From Nitrospirae bacterium GWC2_57_13 (lineage in GTDB: Bacteria > Nitrospirota > UBA9217), in NCBI GenBank assembly GCA_001805055.1, contig MHDZ01000057.1, forward strand, positions 318-35,152: a stretch of 34,835 bases of DNA, read 5' to 3'. Numbering within the stretch: the first letter of the stretch is position 1; each line of letters begins with the position of its first letter. The notes below the pieces were generated by a model. The model saw only the letters and a list, made by a program, of their open reading frames with translations. It was not told the origin of the DNA and did not search any database. Shown one piece after another: positions 6,851 to 16,030 of this stretch. The position numbers were made by a program, and so were the translations under genes.

Positions 6851-8008
6851 ATGCCCGATTCTACGACGGACAGGGATCTGCAGGAAGGCATCTCTCGCGT
6901 CATCGCGCAGCTCACGGCAGCGGTGACGAACACGGGGCTCTATTCCGCCGACCATCCGCAGGTTGCTCAGTACGCCGACAAGGCTTATGGTGTGCTGGAC
7001 GAGCTGCTCGCTCTGCGGCCAGAGATAACGGTCCTGCTGATCGGCGACGACCTGGTGGCGGACCAGAAGCCCCTGCCACCAGGGGCCTATGTGACCAATT
7101 TCGTCCGTATTATGAAGCGAAAAGCCATTGAACGCCTCACCTTTGTCGCAGGCCTTCCGAGGGCCGAGTTCGGCGCGCTGATCCACGATCTTGCCTCTCC
7201 CGATGCAGCGATGGTACGATCAACAGCTTTTATCAAGCTGGGAAAGGTCGAGCTCAGGGTCAAGACCGGCACAGATGCAGCTCAGCAGTCCGGGCCGGTG
7301 AGTGAGATCTCTCCTGAGGATTACGAAGCGCTGATCTCCCTTTCGGCCACCGAGTTGAACGAGTTGAAAGATCTTTATCTGAACATCAAAAAACACCGGA
7401 AGATCGATGTCAGGGGAGTTGATGAGATCGTCAAGTCCTTTGTCGCGAGCGTGCGGCAGGAGAGCAATCCTCTGAGCCTGCTGGCGTCCCTGAAATCGGC
7501 CCACGAATATACCTTCACCCATGTCACGAACGTGGGTATTCTCACCATGAGTCAGGCCGAGGCCCTTGGGTTCAAGGGCGAGCAGCTCCATCAGATCGGC
7601 ATTGCTTCGTTGCTTCATGACGTGGGAAAGCTCTTTGTTCCCGCTGAGATCCTGAACAAGCCGGGAAAGCTTACGCCTGAAGAGCGGAGTATCATCGAGA
7701 CCCATACGGTCAAGGGCGCGCGGTATCTCATGGGGCTCGACGGCATCCCGAAGGTCGCGGTGCTCGCGGCCATGGAACACCATATGAAATACGACGGCAC
7801 GGGCTACCCGACCCTCAAGGGTGGGTGGCGTCCGAACATCGTGAGCCAGATCATCGCCATATCCGATGTGTTCGACGCCATGCGCAGCAGGCGTTCCTAC
7901 CAGGAGCCCTTCACGATCGAGAAGATTGCCGAGGTGCTGAAGAACGGGAGCGGGAAGTCCTTCAATCCCGCATTGGTGGACCATTTTTTAAAACTGATCC
8001 GGCGGTAA
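6851..8008 (+). CDS. HD-GYP domain phosphodiesterase (module 1)
   Basis: 385 residues, probably a soluble c-di-GMP phosphodiesterase. The N-terminal domain (about 10-140) carries YSADHP at 31-36 and resembles that of the upstream HEAT protein. The HD-GYP domain (about 205-380) has H256-D257 in LLHDVGK, a HTVKGARYL segment, EHH and DGTGYP at 315-320, so the metal ligands and GYP signature are present. The ATG is 2 bases after the previous stop and has GAGGT upstream, indicating translational coupling. It forms one operon with the HEAT protein and the GGDEF gene, which gives a turnover pair for c-di-GMP in one transcript. Activity is inferred from motifs only. Confidence 0.92.
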   Translation: MPDSTTDRDLQEGISRVIAQLTAAVTNTGLYSADHPQVAQYADKAYGVLDELLALRPEITVLLIGDDLVADQKPLPPGAYVTNFVRIMKRKAIERLTFVAGLPRAEFGALIHDLASPDAAMVRSTAFIKLGKVELRVKTGTDAAQQSGPVSEISPEDYEALISLSATELNELKDLYLNIKKHRKIDVRGVDEIVKSFVASVRQESNPLSLLASLKSAHEYTFTHVTNVGILTMSQAEALGFKGEQLHQIGIASLLHDVGKLFVPAEILNKPGKLTPEERSIIETHTVKGARYLMGLDGIPKVAVLAAMEHHMKYDGTGYPTLKGGWRPNIVSQIIAISDVFDAMRSRRSYQEPFTIEKIAEVLKNGSGKSFNPALVDHFLKLIRR

Positions 8009-8050
8009 CGGGCGGTAGCGGGGCGGATCCGGGTAAGGGGGCGCAGAACG

Positions 8051-9457
8051 GTGAAGATCCTTGTTATTGACGATGACTATGTCACGCGCCTCCTGCTTCA
8101 GGAGATCCTTGCTTCGAAAGGATATGATGTTGTCGTGGCTGAAGACGGCGAGGGGGGGCTGAGCAAGGCGCGAACCGAGCGGCCTTCTCTCGTGATCACC
8201 GACGTGCTCATGCCGGGCCTGGACGGCTTTCAGTTCCTCCGGGAGGCGCAGAAGGACTCCTATCTCGCCGGCGTTCCCGTGATCTTTTATACGGGCAGTT
8301 ATCTGGACCGGAAGGACGAAGAGCTTGCGCGCGAACTGGGCGTGGCACGCTATCTTATCAAGCCGGTCATGCCGGAAATTCTGCTTGCGACGGTGCAGGA
8401 AGTGCTGGAGGAGAAGGGCCCGTCCGACAAGCGGACAGCCGAGCCGCGGCAACTCGAGGAGCCTGTGTTCCTGAAGCTCTACAACGAGCGGCTGGTCAGC
8501 AAGTTGAAGAGCAAGGCGATAGAGAGTGAGCGCGCACGGCTATCGCTGGGGCACATCATGGAAAGCATCGGCGACGGCGTGGTGGTCATAGAAAGGGACC
8601 ATACGATTCTGCATGCCAACACAGCTGCAGGGGCCATGCTCGGCATCACAAGGGATGATATGATCGGCCGCAAGTGCCATGATGTCATACACCGGCAGTC
8701 GACGCCCTGCGACAACACGGACCATGCCTGCCCCCACAACGCGGTCTTTGATCGCGGAGAGATCGTCAAAGTGCTCCATACTCATACTGATGCCGGGGGA
8801 GGCGAGCGATACGTGGAGATCACGGCCTCTCCTGTCAGGGACGGCGCGGGTGAGATCTTTGCCATGGTCGAGACCCACCGTGACAGCATGGAAAAGCAGC
8901 GCGACGATGAGCTTGTGCGGCTGGTAAAGAATCTGAACGAGGCGCAGACGAACCTGAAACACATGGCCGTGACCGATGAGCTCACGGACCTGAAGAACCG
9001 ACGGTACATCATGGAGCGGCTGGAGGAGGAGTTCCAGCGGGCAAAGAGATCGGCACGGTCGCTGGGTCTTATCATGCTCGATATCGACCATTTTAAGGAA
9101 GTGAATGACGTATATGGCCATATTGTCGGGGACGCCGTGCTCAGGACGATCTCCGGCAGGATCAGAGACAGCCTGCGCAAGCATGACCTGGTGGGCCGGG
9201 TGGGAGGAGAGGAATTCCTCGTTGTCTGTCCTGAGTCGGGTCTCGAAGAGACCGTGCAGGTGGCGGAACGGATCAGGCGGGTCGTACATGCAAAGGCCAT
9301 CGGGGAAGGGACCGTCGAGGTCCTCGTTGCGCTGAGCGCCGGCGTCACGGTCCAGGGAAAAGGGGACAAGAGTGCTGATATGCTCTTTTCCCGGGCTGAC
9401 ACAGCACTTTACCGGGCCAAGGATCAGGGAAGGAACCGGGTTGTGACCATGACGTAA
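8051..9457 (+). CDS. Response regulator with PAS and GGDEF domains (diguanylate cyclase)
   Basis: 468 residues. The receiver domain (1-125) has D7-D9, phospho-acceptor D51 in VITDVLMPG and Lys in LIKP. A short helical linker leads to a PAS domain (about 165-280) containing two cysteines in a TPC...ACPH segment. The GGDEF domain (about 300-468) has DELTDLKNRR, the active-site GGEEF at 385-389 and an inhibitory I-site RKHD at 376-379 exactly five residues before it. It is therefore expected to make c-di-GMP, with product inhibition, under control of phosphorylation and a PAS ligand. The start is GTG at 8051 with AAGGGGG upstream. It is last in the operon with the HEAT and HD-GYP genes. Confidence 0.95.
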   Translation: MKILVIDDDYVTRLLLQEILASKGYDVVVAEDGEGGLSKARTERPSLVITDVLMPGLDGFQFLREAQKDSYLAGVPVIFYTGSYLDRKDEELARELGVARYLIKPVMPEILLATVQEVLEEKGPSDKRTAEPRQLEEPVFLKLYNERLVSKLKSKAIESERARLSLGHIMESIGDGVVVIERDHTILHANTAAGAMLGITRDDMIGRKCHDVIHRQSTPCDNTDHACPHNAVFDRGEIVKVLHTHTDAGGGERYVEITASPVRDGAGEIFAMVETHRDSMEKQRDDELVRLVKNLNEAQTNLKHMAVTDELTDLKNRRYIMERLEEEFQRAKRSARSLGLIMLDIDHFKEVNDVYGHIVGDAVLRTISGRIRDSLRKHDLVGRVGGEEFLVVCPESGLEETVQVAERIRRVVHAKAIGEGTVEVLVALSAGVTVQGKGDKSADMLFSRADTALYRAKDQGRNRVVTMT

Positions 9458-9486
9458 GGCGGTTTGCTCGCAGAACATAGGCAGCA

Positions 9487-9530
9487 GTTGGCTGAAGATG
9501 GGCAGTAGATCGCAGGAAAGCCAGAAAATG
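9487..9530. repeat. Degenerate heptad tract upstream of the pyr promoter
   Basis: Short units such as GGCAGCA and GGCAGTA recur with a spacing of 7 or multiples of 7. It is the weakest of the 7-base-periodic tracts seen between genes of the pyr region. Confidence 0.35.
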
Positions 9531-9531
9531 C

Positions 9532-9561
9532 TTGACAGAAAGCAGCCTGTTGAGGTATTGT
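9532..9561 (+). promoter_or_regulatory. Promoter of the pyr operon
   Basis: A perfect TTGACA (9532-9537) is followed after 18 bases by TATTGT (9556-9561). The predicted transcription start near 9568 gives a leader of about 240 bases before pyrR, containing the attenuator described next. Confidence 0.8.
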
Positions 9562-9597
9562 AGCGGCACGAGAAATTATATCTTTATTCCTCTTTAA

Positions 9598-9710
9598 ATC
9601 TGGTCCTGAGAGGCCAGGAAGGGTTCGGAATGGCGAAGTTTGAAAATCGCATAGTGTACTTGTTTTGCGCGGAAGCCTTCTCCCGGAAGTGTCGGGATGA
9701 AGGTTTTTTT
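9598..9710 (+). promoter_or_regulatory. PyrR-dependent transcription attenuator
   Basis: The leader contains GGTCCTGAGAGGCC (9602-9615), which matches the Bacillus PyrR-binding loop ARUCCNGNGAGGYU at 12 of 14 positions, the two end deviations being a compensating G/C pair. It sits on a hairpin closed by CTGG (9600-9603) with CCAG (9614-9617). Downstream is an intrinsic terminator at 9676-9710. An alternative pairing is visible: GAAGG-g-TTC (9618-9626) with GAA-g-CCTTC (9672-9680), which would sequester the 5' arm of the terminator. These are the three parts of a PyrR attenuator: PyrR with UMP would stabilise the binding hairpin and allow termination. Promoter spacing and the following pyrR gene support the call strongly. 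Confidence 0.85.
9676..9710 (+). terminator. Attenuator terminator in the pyr leader
   Basis: CCTTC (9676-9680) and CCCG (9682-9685) pair with CGGG (9693-9696) and GAAGG (9699-9703), with a small internal loop, followed by seven T. Its 5' arm can pair instead with 9618-9622, the hallmark of a switchable terminator. Confidence 0.85.
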
Positions 9711-9749
9711 GTGCCTTTTTTCCGAGGCAGATGGCAGGGGGACAGGTGA

Positions 9750-10352
<603 letters not shown>

Positions 10353-10363
10353 TCGGTAAGTGA

Positions 10364-10392
10364 TGAGTTCGGAGTGCGGAGTGCGGAATAAC
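10364..10392. repeat. Heptad tract between pyrR and pyrB
   Basis: GAGTGCG units, two of them perfect, repeat with period 7 and are flanked by related units. The rest of the 115-base gap has no ORF. Confidence 0.7.
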
Positions 10393-10467
10393 TACTTCCT
10401 GCGCGCACCCGCAGGAATTCAGTGTCTTTAAACCATGTTCATCCGTGGTTCCCTCAGAGGTTGATCC

Positions 10468-11400
10468 ATGTCACTCAGTTCAAAAGACCTGCTCGGCATC
10501 AAGGGAATGAGCCCTGAAGAGATCCGGCTCGTGCTCGACACGGCCGCCTCGTTCAAGGACGTGTCGGAGCGGGACATCAAAAAGGTCCCTGCGCTGCGCG
10601 GCAAGACGGTGATAAACCTTTTTTACGAGCCGAGCACCAGAACGAGAACATCCTTTGAACTGGCGGGCAAGCGTCTTTCAGCCGACGTGCTGAACATCTC
10701 GACTACTACGAGCAGCGTGGTGAAAGGCGAGACCCTGCTGGACACGGCGCGCAACATCGAAGCGATGAAGTGCGATGTTCTCATCCTGCGCCATCCCTGC
10801 TCAGGGGCGCCTGCGTTTCTTGCTTCGAGGCTCAAGAGCTCGGTGATCAATGCCGGCGACGGGTTCCATGAGCACCCCACCCAGGCCCTGCTCGACCTCT
10901 TCACGATCAGGGAAAAGCTCGGAACGATCGAGGGTCGTACCGTGGCAATTGTGGGCGACATTGCCCACAGTCGGGTGGCACGCTCGAATATCTACGGCCT
11001 TACGGCCCTGGGCGCCCGGGTCAGGGTCTGCGGCCCTGCCACGATGATACCGTACGGGATCGAGCAAAGCGGTGTTGAAGTATTCTACGATGCTGACCGG
11101 GCCGTGGACGGTGTCGACGTCATCATGACGCTACGGCTGCAGCTCGAGCGCCAGGCAGCGGGGCTCTTTCCCGGAGTCCGTGAATACGCGAGACTCTACG
11201 GTCTGAACCGGGACCGTCTCAGCCGCGCAGGGAAGAACGCCATGGTCATGCATCCGGGCCCCATGAACCGGGGCGTGGAGATATCGTCTGACGTGGCTGA
11301 CAGTTCATCGGTCATCCTGGACCAGGTCACGAACGGCGTGGCGGTCCGCATGGCGATCATGTTCCTGTTGTCAGGGGGAGCAAAGGCGGAAGCGTCATGA
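10468..11400 (+). CDS. pyrB: Aspartate carbamoyltransferase catalytic chain
   Basis: 310 residues. Condenses carbamoyl phosphate with aspartate, the committed step of pyrimidine synthesis. The carbamoyl-phosphate loop STRTRTSFE is near residue 55 and the [10 protein letters not shown] signature near 132. The Asp-domain has [13 protein letters not shown] and [12 protein letters not shown]. No pyrI regulatory chain is present, and a PyrR-type operon usually lacks one. The ATG has AGAGG eight bases upstream. Confidence 0.98.
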   Translation: MSLSSKDLLGIKGMSPEEIRLVLDTAASFKDVSERDIKKVPALRGKTVINLFYEPSTRTRTSFELAGKRLSADVLNISTTTSSVVKGETLLDTARNIEAMKCDVLILRHPCSGAPAFLASRLKSSVINAGDGFHEHPTQALLDLFTIREKLGTIEGRTVAIVGDIAHSRVARSNIYGLTALGARVRVCGPATMIPYGIEQSGVEVFYDADRAVDGVDVIMTLRLQLERQAAGLFPGVREYARLYGLNRDRLSRAGKNAMVMHPGPMNRGVEISSDVADSSSVILDQVTNGVAVRMAIMFLLSGGAKAEAS

Positions 11401-11437
11401 ATTCGGAATTCGGATTGCGGAGTAAGAGAATCGGAGG
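11399..11437. repeat. Heptad tract between pyrB and pyrC
   Basis: AATTCGG twice, then ATTGCGG, AGTAAGA and GAATCGG, in strict period 7, starting at the pyrB stop codon. A small GCGAA/TTCGC hairpin follows in the remainder of the gap. Confidence 0.75.
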
Positions 11438-11524
11438 AAGCTTTTTAATTGAGTCATTTGCGAAAATTCGCGTCGCTGAGATGCGCCTGCTTTTAGTCAT
11501 TCGCGGCTAATCCAGAAGGTTCTT

Positions 11525-12790
11525 ATGAACATACTCATCAAAAACGGCCATGTGGTGGATCCGGCGAACAAGGTTGACGAGAAGCTGGATATCCTTATCT
11601 CCGGCAACAGGATCGCCGGTATCGGCAAGCCCGGCTCGATCGGGTCCGAGGGCGCTCAGGTCATGGACGCTTCAGGGAAGGTGGTCGTGCCCGGCCTGAT
11701 CGATATGCATGTCCATCTTCGTGAACCAGGGTATGAGTATAAGGAGAATATCGCCACAGGCACGGCTGCGGCAAAAGCCGGCGGTTTCACGTCCCTCTGC
11801 TGCATGCCGAATACGAACCCGGTGAATGACACGGGATCGGTAACGGAGTTCATCCTGTCCCAGGCAGCGAAGTCAGGCAGCGCCCGCGTCTATCCTGTCG
11901 GCGCGGTCACGAAGGGTTCGAAGGGCGAGGAACTGGCCGAAATGGGCGAACTGCACGGGTCCGGGTGCGTTGCAGTGTCCGATGACGGCAGGCCTGTGAT
12001 GAATGGGGCGATAATGCGCCGGGCCATGGAGTATTCAAAGATATTCGGAATCCCGGTCCTGTCCCACTGCGAGGACGCCAATCTTTCGGCCAAGGGCGTC
12101 ATGAACGAGGGCGCGCTCTCCACAGAGCTGGGTCTCCGGGGCATTCCATCGGCGGCTGAGGATTCGATGACGGCCCGGGACATATTTCTTGCCGAACTCA
12201 CGGGATGCAGGCTCCATCTCTGCCACGTCAGCACAAAAGGTGCGGTGGCGCTGATACGGGAGGCCAAGGCGCGGGGTCTTGCCGTCACCGCCGAGACCTG
12301 TCCGCATTACTTCACTCTGACCGATGAGGCTGTGCGCGGCTACAACACCATGGCAAAGATGAATCCGCCCCTCAGGACCGCTGAGGACGTGCAGGCGATC
12401 AAAGAGGGGCTCAGGGACGGGACCATCGACGTGATTGCCACTGACCACGCGCCGCACGGCATGGACGAGAAGACCGTGGAGTTCGAATATGCTCCCTTCG
12501 GCATCGTGGGCCTCGAGACGGCTCTGGGCCTTTCGCTCCGACTCGTGCAGGAGGGAGTATTGTCCCTGACCGATCTGGTCCGGAAAATGAGCCTGAATCC
12601 GGCGGTGATCCTGAAGATCAACAGAGGGACGCTCTCGTCGGGCGCTGAAGCGGATATTACGATCATCGATCCGGACCTGGAATGGACCGTTGATGCGGCT
12701 GTTTTCAAATCAAGATCACGGAACACGCCTTTTGACGGATGGAAATTGAAAGGCCGGGCAGTTCAGACGATCATGGGCGGGAGAGTATAG
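11525..12790 (+). CDS. pyrC: Dihydroorotase
   Basis: 421 residues, the class I (Bacillus-like) zinc dihydroorotase that cyclises carbamoyl aspartate. The metal site [10 protein letters not shown] is near residue 60. [25 protein letters not shown] and ATDHAPH supply further ligands and the catalytic Asp. The ATG has AGAAGG five bases upstream. Its stop TAG shares its G with the GTG start of the next gene. Frame and length are normal. Confidence 0.97.
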   Translation: MNILIKNGHVVDPANKVDEKLDILISGNRIAGIGKPGSIGSEGAQVMDASGKVVVPGLIDMHVHLREPGYEYKENIATGTAAAKAGGFTSLCCMPNTNPVNDTGSVTEFILSQAAKSGSARVYPVGAVTKGSKGEELAEMGELHGSGCVAVSDDGRPVMNGAIMRRAMEYSKIFGIPVLSHCEDANLSAKGVMNEGALSTELGLRGIPSAAEDSMTARDIFLAELTGCRLHLCHVSTKGAVALIREAKARGLAVTAETCPHYFTLTDEAVRGYNTMAKMNPPLRTAEDVQAIKEGLRDGTIDVIATDHAPHGMDEKTVEFEYAPFGIVGLETALGLSLRLVQEGVLSLTDLVRKMSLNPAVILKINRGTLSSGAEADITIIDPDLEWTVDAAVFKSRSRNTPFDGWKLKGRAVQTIMGGRV

Positions 12791-12822
12791 TGCGGAGTGC
12801 GGAGTGCGGATTTCGGAGTAAA
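12790..12822. repeat. Heptad tract over the start of the metallophosphatase
   Basis: TGCGGAG occurs twice in succession and is followed by TGCGGAT and TTCGGAG, period 7. The tract lies inside the coding region, where it specifies the first residues of the next protein. Confidence 0.75.
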
Positions 12823-13674
12823 AAATTACCGGCGACTATTATTGTTTTATCCCTATGCGCTGCGATTGCCTTCGCGGGCCAGGACCAGCATATCGCACAG
12901 AAGCTTGCCGGTCTGGAGTCGACAAGGGGAACCTTCTCCTTTGTCGTGCTGGGGGACAACCGGTCAGACGAGGAAACGTACCGATCGCTCGTCATGATGG
13001 CCATGGAGCGAAAGCCGTCCTTTGTGGTGAATACAGGCGATCAGATTGCCACTCCCGGTGATCAGGACCAGTGGGCTGCATTTTGGGAGCTGTCGAAACC
13101 AGTGATGGTCCCGTATTTTCTGACCGTGGGCAACCACGATGTGAACAGCGTTGAGAGCGAGACGGTCTATAAGGACCAGGTGGACCTTCCCGGAAATGAG
13201 CTGTATTATTCCTTCAGGGCAGGCCGGGCCTTGTTCATCGTTCTTAATTCGCATCTGACAGGGGAACAGCAAAAGATCACTGGCGACCAGTTCGCCTGGC
13301 TCCAAAGCCATCTGGAACAGGCCGGGAAGGGACCGGTGTTCGTCTTTCTGCACCATCCGCTCTATCCTGTCAAGGGAACGGGCAGGCATTACGGCAACAG
13401 CCTTGACCGTTATCCCGAGGACCGGGATCGGCTCCATGCGCTCCTGAAGAAACATGGCGTGACCGCGGTCTTTGCCGGACATGAGCATCTCTACCTTCGC
13501 CGGACCGTGGACCGCGTCAGCCACATCATCACCGGCGGCGGCGGTGCTCCGCTCTATGCCGATGACCGGTCCGGCGGATTCCATCACTATGTCCTGGTCA
13601 CCGTGGGCCCAAAAAAAATAACCGTTGAGGTCGTGGACAGCAACGGAAACGTGAGGGACAGGTACGCATTATGA
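12790..13674 (+). CDS. Exported calcineurin-like metallophosphatase
   Basis: About 294 residues from GTG 12790, which overlaps the pyrC stop by one base and has GGGAG upstream. A signal peptide ([10 protein letters not shown], then AIAFAG) is followed by a metallophosphoesterase domain: LGDNR as motif I (DxR rather than DxH), VVNTGDQ, VGNHD, FLHHPLY and AGHEH. The protein is probably periplasmic. Its substrate cannot be told from sequence; it is not a known pyrimidine enzyme, although it sits between pyrC and carA and its stop overlaps the carA ATG by 4 bases. The n-region of the signal peptide is encoded by the heptad tract, so the original start may have been altered by repeat insertion. 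A nucleotide-salvage role is only a guess. Confidence 0.85.
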   Translation: MRSAECGFRSKKLPATIIVLSLCAAIAFAGQDQHIAQKLAGLESTRGTFSFVVLGDNRSDEETYRSLVMMAMERKPSFVVNTGDQIATPGDQDQWAAFWELSKPVMVPYFLTVGNHDVNSVESETVYKDQVDLPGNELYYSFRAGRALFIVLNSHLTGEQQKITGDQFAWLQSHLEQAGKGPVFVFLHHPLYPVKGTGRHYGNSLDRYPEDRDRLHALLKKHGVTAVFAGHEHLYLRRTVDRVSHIITGGGGAPLYADDRSGGFHHYVLVTVGPKKITVEVVDSNGNVRDRYAL

Positions 13675-14870
13675 AAAGAGCGGTTCTTGCATTGGCAGAC
13701 GGCACCATCTTCGAGGGGCACTCTTTCGGCGCCGAAGGTGAAACGTCCGGCGAGGTGGTGTTCAATACGAGTATGACAGGCTACCAGGAGATCCTGACAG
13801 ACCCCTCCTACAAGGGCCAGATCGTGACCATGACGTATACGCAGATCGGGAACTATGGTGTGAACGATGAGGACGTTGAATCGGCCCGGCCCTGCGTGGA
13901 AGGATTCATCGTAAAAGAATATATCGATTTCCCGAGCAACTGGCGGAAGAAACGGTCGCTCCATGAGTATCTGCAGAGCCACGGCATCGTTGGCATTCAG
14001 GGGATCGACACGCGCGCCCTGACCCGGCACCTGCGGGATTTCGGCGCCCAGCCGGGGATCATCTCCACTGCCGATCCTGATCATGCACGCGCAGCAGCCC
14101 GGGCCAAGATCTTGCCGAAGATGAGCGGCCTTGATCTCGTCAAAGAGGTGACCTGCGCCGAGCCCTACCAGTGGGATGAGAGCGACTGGGATCTTGAGAA
14201 GGGGTATGGCGTGCGCAAGGGCTCCCGCTACCGCGTGGTGGCCTATGATTACGGGATCAAGCGGAACATCCTGCGGCTGCTCACCAGCGCCGGCTGCCAG
14301 GTGACGGTGGTGCCTGCAACGATGCCGGCCGAAGAGGTGCTGGCCATGGACCCGCACGGCGTGTTCCTGTCGAACGGACCAGGCGATCCGGAGCCGGTCA
14401 CCTACGCCATCGAGAACATCAGGAAGCTGCTAGGCAAAAAGCCGATCTTCGGCATCTGCCTGGGACAGCAGCTTTTGGGTCTGGCCCTGGGCGGCAGGAC
14501 CTATAAATTGAAGTTTGGACACCATGGCGCGAACCAGCCGATCATGGACCTGGCTACGGGTCGGGTCGAGATCGCGGCCGAGAATCACGGGTTTGCCGTG
14601 GACATGGAGACGGTGAAGGACCAGGTCGAACTGACGCACATAAACCTGAACGATAAGACTTGCGAGGGAATTCAGCATAAGACGCTGCCTGCCTTCTCGG
14701 TCCAGTATCATCCCGAAGCATCGCCGGGACCCCACGACAGCCGGTACCTTTTCGCCCGGTTCGTAGATATGATGGAACGGCACGGCAAGAAAGGACCTCG
14801 CAGAACGATGCGCGTGGTCAAAAAAACAGCGGCCAAAACAGCGCGCAAGGCAGCACGCAAGAAGCCATAG
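13671..14870 (+). CDS. carA: Carbamoyl-phosphate synthase small chain
   Basis: 399 residues. The glutaminase subunit feeding ammonia to CarB for carbamoyl phosphate. The class I amidotransferase triad is C263 in [10 protein letters not shown] with H347 and E349 in [11 protein letters not shown]. The ATG overlaps the preceding TGA (ATGA). After the normal end near residue 372 the protein carries a Lys/Arg/Ala-rich tail (about 375-399, including [17 protein letters not shown]) not typical of CarA. It resembles histone-like or low-complexity extensions and may be disordered. The radical SAM gene, not carB, follows. Confidence 0.97.
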   Translation: MKRAVLALADGTIFEGHSFGAEGETSGEVVFNTSMTGYQEILTDPSYKGQIVTMTYTQIGNYGVNDEDVESARPCVEGFIVKEYIDFPSNWRKKRSLHEYLQSHGIVGIQGIDTRALTRHLRDFGAQPGIISTADPDHARAAARAKILPKMSGLDLVKEVTCAEPYQWDESDWDLEKGYGVRKGSRYRVVAYDYGIKRNILRLLTSAGCQVTVVPATMPAEEVLAMDPHGVFLSNGPGDPEPVTYAIENIRKLLGKKPIFGICLGQQLLGLALGGRTYKLKFGHHGANQPIMDLATGRVEIAAENHGFAVDMETVKDQVELTHINLNDKTCEGIQHKTLPAFSVQYHPEASPGPHDSRYLFARFVDMMERHGKKGPRRTMRVVKKTAAKTARKAARKKP

Positions 14871-14964
14871 GAAATCCCTGTCGGCCTGTAAATGCCTCGG
14901 GCAGGAGCCCATCAGCCTGAAAACATCAGTCAGGACGCGGAACCGCCGGCCATACATCAAGTGT

Positions 14965-14986
14965 ACAATTTGCAATTTTCAATTGG
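14965..14986. repeat. AT-rich heptad tract before the radical SAM gene
   Basis: Three successive CAATTnn-type 7-mers (CAATTTG and CAATTTT among them). It has the same period as the GC-rich tracts but a different unit. Confidence 0.6.
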
Positions 14987-15002
14987 GGCCGGAGGCCGTG
15001 CT

Positions 15003-15911
15003 ATGGCTATCGCGATCACACAGAAAGAGCTGGCCGAGAGGATCGATAGTGCCTACGGTCTGCTCGAACAGTGCCGGATCTGTCCGCGGGAATGCGGAGT
15101 GAACAGGCAGCAGGACGACCGCCTTGGGTTCTGCAGTTCCGGTCTGAACGCGAAGGTGGCGAGCGTGAGCCCCCATTTCGGCGAAGAGCCGCCGCTCACC
15201 GGCACCAAGGGGTCCGGCACGGTCTTCTTCGCGAATTGCAGCCTCCGGTGCCTCTATTGCCAGAACTATCCCATCAGCCAGCTCGGCAACGGCGTGGAAC
15301 GAACGCCGGGGGAGCTTGCCTGCCAGATGATCTGGCTTCAGGAGCAGGGGTGCCACAATCTGAACCTTGTGACGCCAACGCATTTCATGCCGCAGATCCT
15401 GAAGGCCCTGTTCGTTGCGCGGGAGCGGGAGTTCCGCCTGCCGGTGGTCTGGAACTCGAGCGGCTATGAATCGCAGGAATCGCTCCGTCTGCTTGAAGGC
15501 ATCGTGGATATTTATCTTCCTGATATGAGATACTCAGACGACCGTTACGCCATGAAATATTCTCTTGCGTCAAAATATGCCGAGGTGAACCGGGCTGCGG
15601 TCAAGGAGATGTATCGCCAGGTGGGGGACCTTGTCGTGGACGAAGACGGCATCGCCCTGCATGGCCTGATAGTGCGCCATCTCGTCCTGCCGGAAGATCT
15701 GTCAGGCACCGAAGACGTGATGGGGTTCCTGTCCCGTCGTGTCTCGAAGAAGGTGCATGTGAGCCTGATGGCCCAGTATTTTCCCTCCTACCGGGCCGCC
15801 GAGCATCCGGAGCTGGCGCGGAAGGTGACGGCGAAAGAATTCGGCGAGGCGCACCGCATCATGGAGCGCTACGGGCTGGAGAACGGATGGGTGCAGGAGC
15901 ATGACGGCTAA
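15003..15911 (+). CDS. PflX-like radical SAM protein
   Basis: About 302 residues from ATG 15003, chosen because GGAGG lies seven bases upstream; an earlier in-frame start at 14892 would be read through the repeat tract. The N-terminal CRICPRECGVNR...GFC motif and the radical SAM cluster NCSLRCLYCQN (CxxxCxxC) place it with PflX-type proteins (COG1313), related to pyruvate formate-lyase activase. The extra N-terminal cysteines may bind a second cluster or zinc. Substrate unknown. It lies between carA and carB in the pyr operon, with no obvious link to pyrimidine synthesis. Confidence 0.9.
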   Translation: MAIAITQKELAERIDSAYGLLEQCRICPRECGVNRQQDDRLGFCSSGLNAKVASVSPHFGEEPPLTGTKGSGTVFFANCSLRCLYCQNYPISQLGNGVERTPGELACQMIWLQEQGCHNLNLVTPTHFMPQILKALFVAREREFRLPVVWNSSGYESQESLRLLEGIVDIYLPDMRYSDDRYAMKYSLASKYAEVNRAAVKEMYRQVGDLVVDEDGIALHGLIVRHLVLPEDLSGTEDVMGFLSRRVSKKVHVSLMAQYFPSYRAAEHPELARKVTAKEFGEAHRIMERYGLENGWVQEHDG

Positions 15912-15915
15912 CGCC

Positions 15916-16011
15916 GATTGTAAATTGAAAATGGTAAAGTGCAAATTGGAAAATGAAACAGTACTGATTCTCATTTTGAAATTTTAAATTTCCAATTTCC
16001 AATGCATTAAG
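15916..16011. repeat. AT-rich heptad tracts with inverted arms before carB
   Basis: GTAAATT, GAAAATG, GTAAAGT, GCAAATT and GGAAAAT units run with period 7 in the first half. TTCCAAT occurs twice, in the opposite sense, in the second half. The arms AAATTGGAAA and TTTCCAATTT can pair, forming a hairpin in the carB leader. Confidence 0.65.
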
Positions 16012-16030
16012 GTTTGAGAGGAAGGATTAG

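Noticed and set aside
10440-10467. Possible second PyrR-binding loop before pyrB (TTCCCTCAGAGGTT)
   Set aside because: It has one extra base between UCC and GAGG, no closing stem and no terminator; the AGAGG is better explained as the pyrB ribosome binding site.
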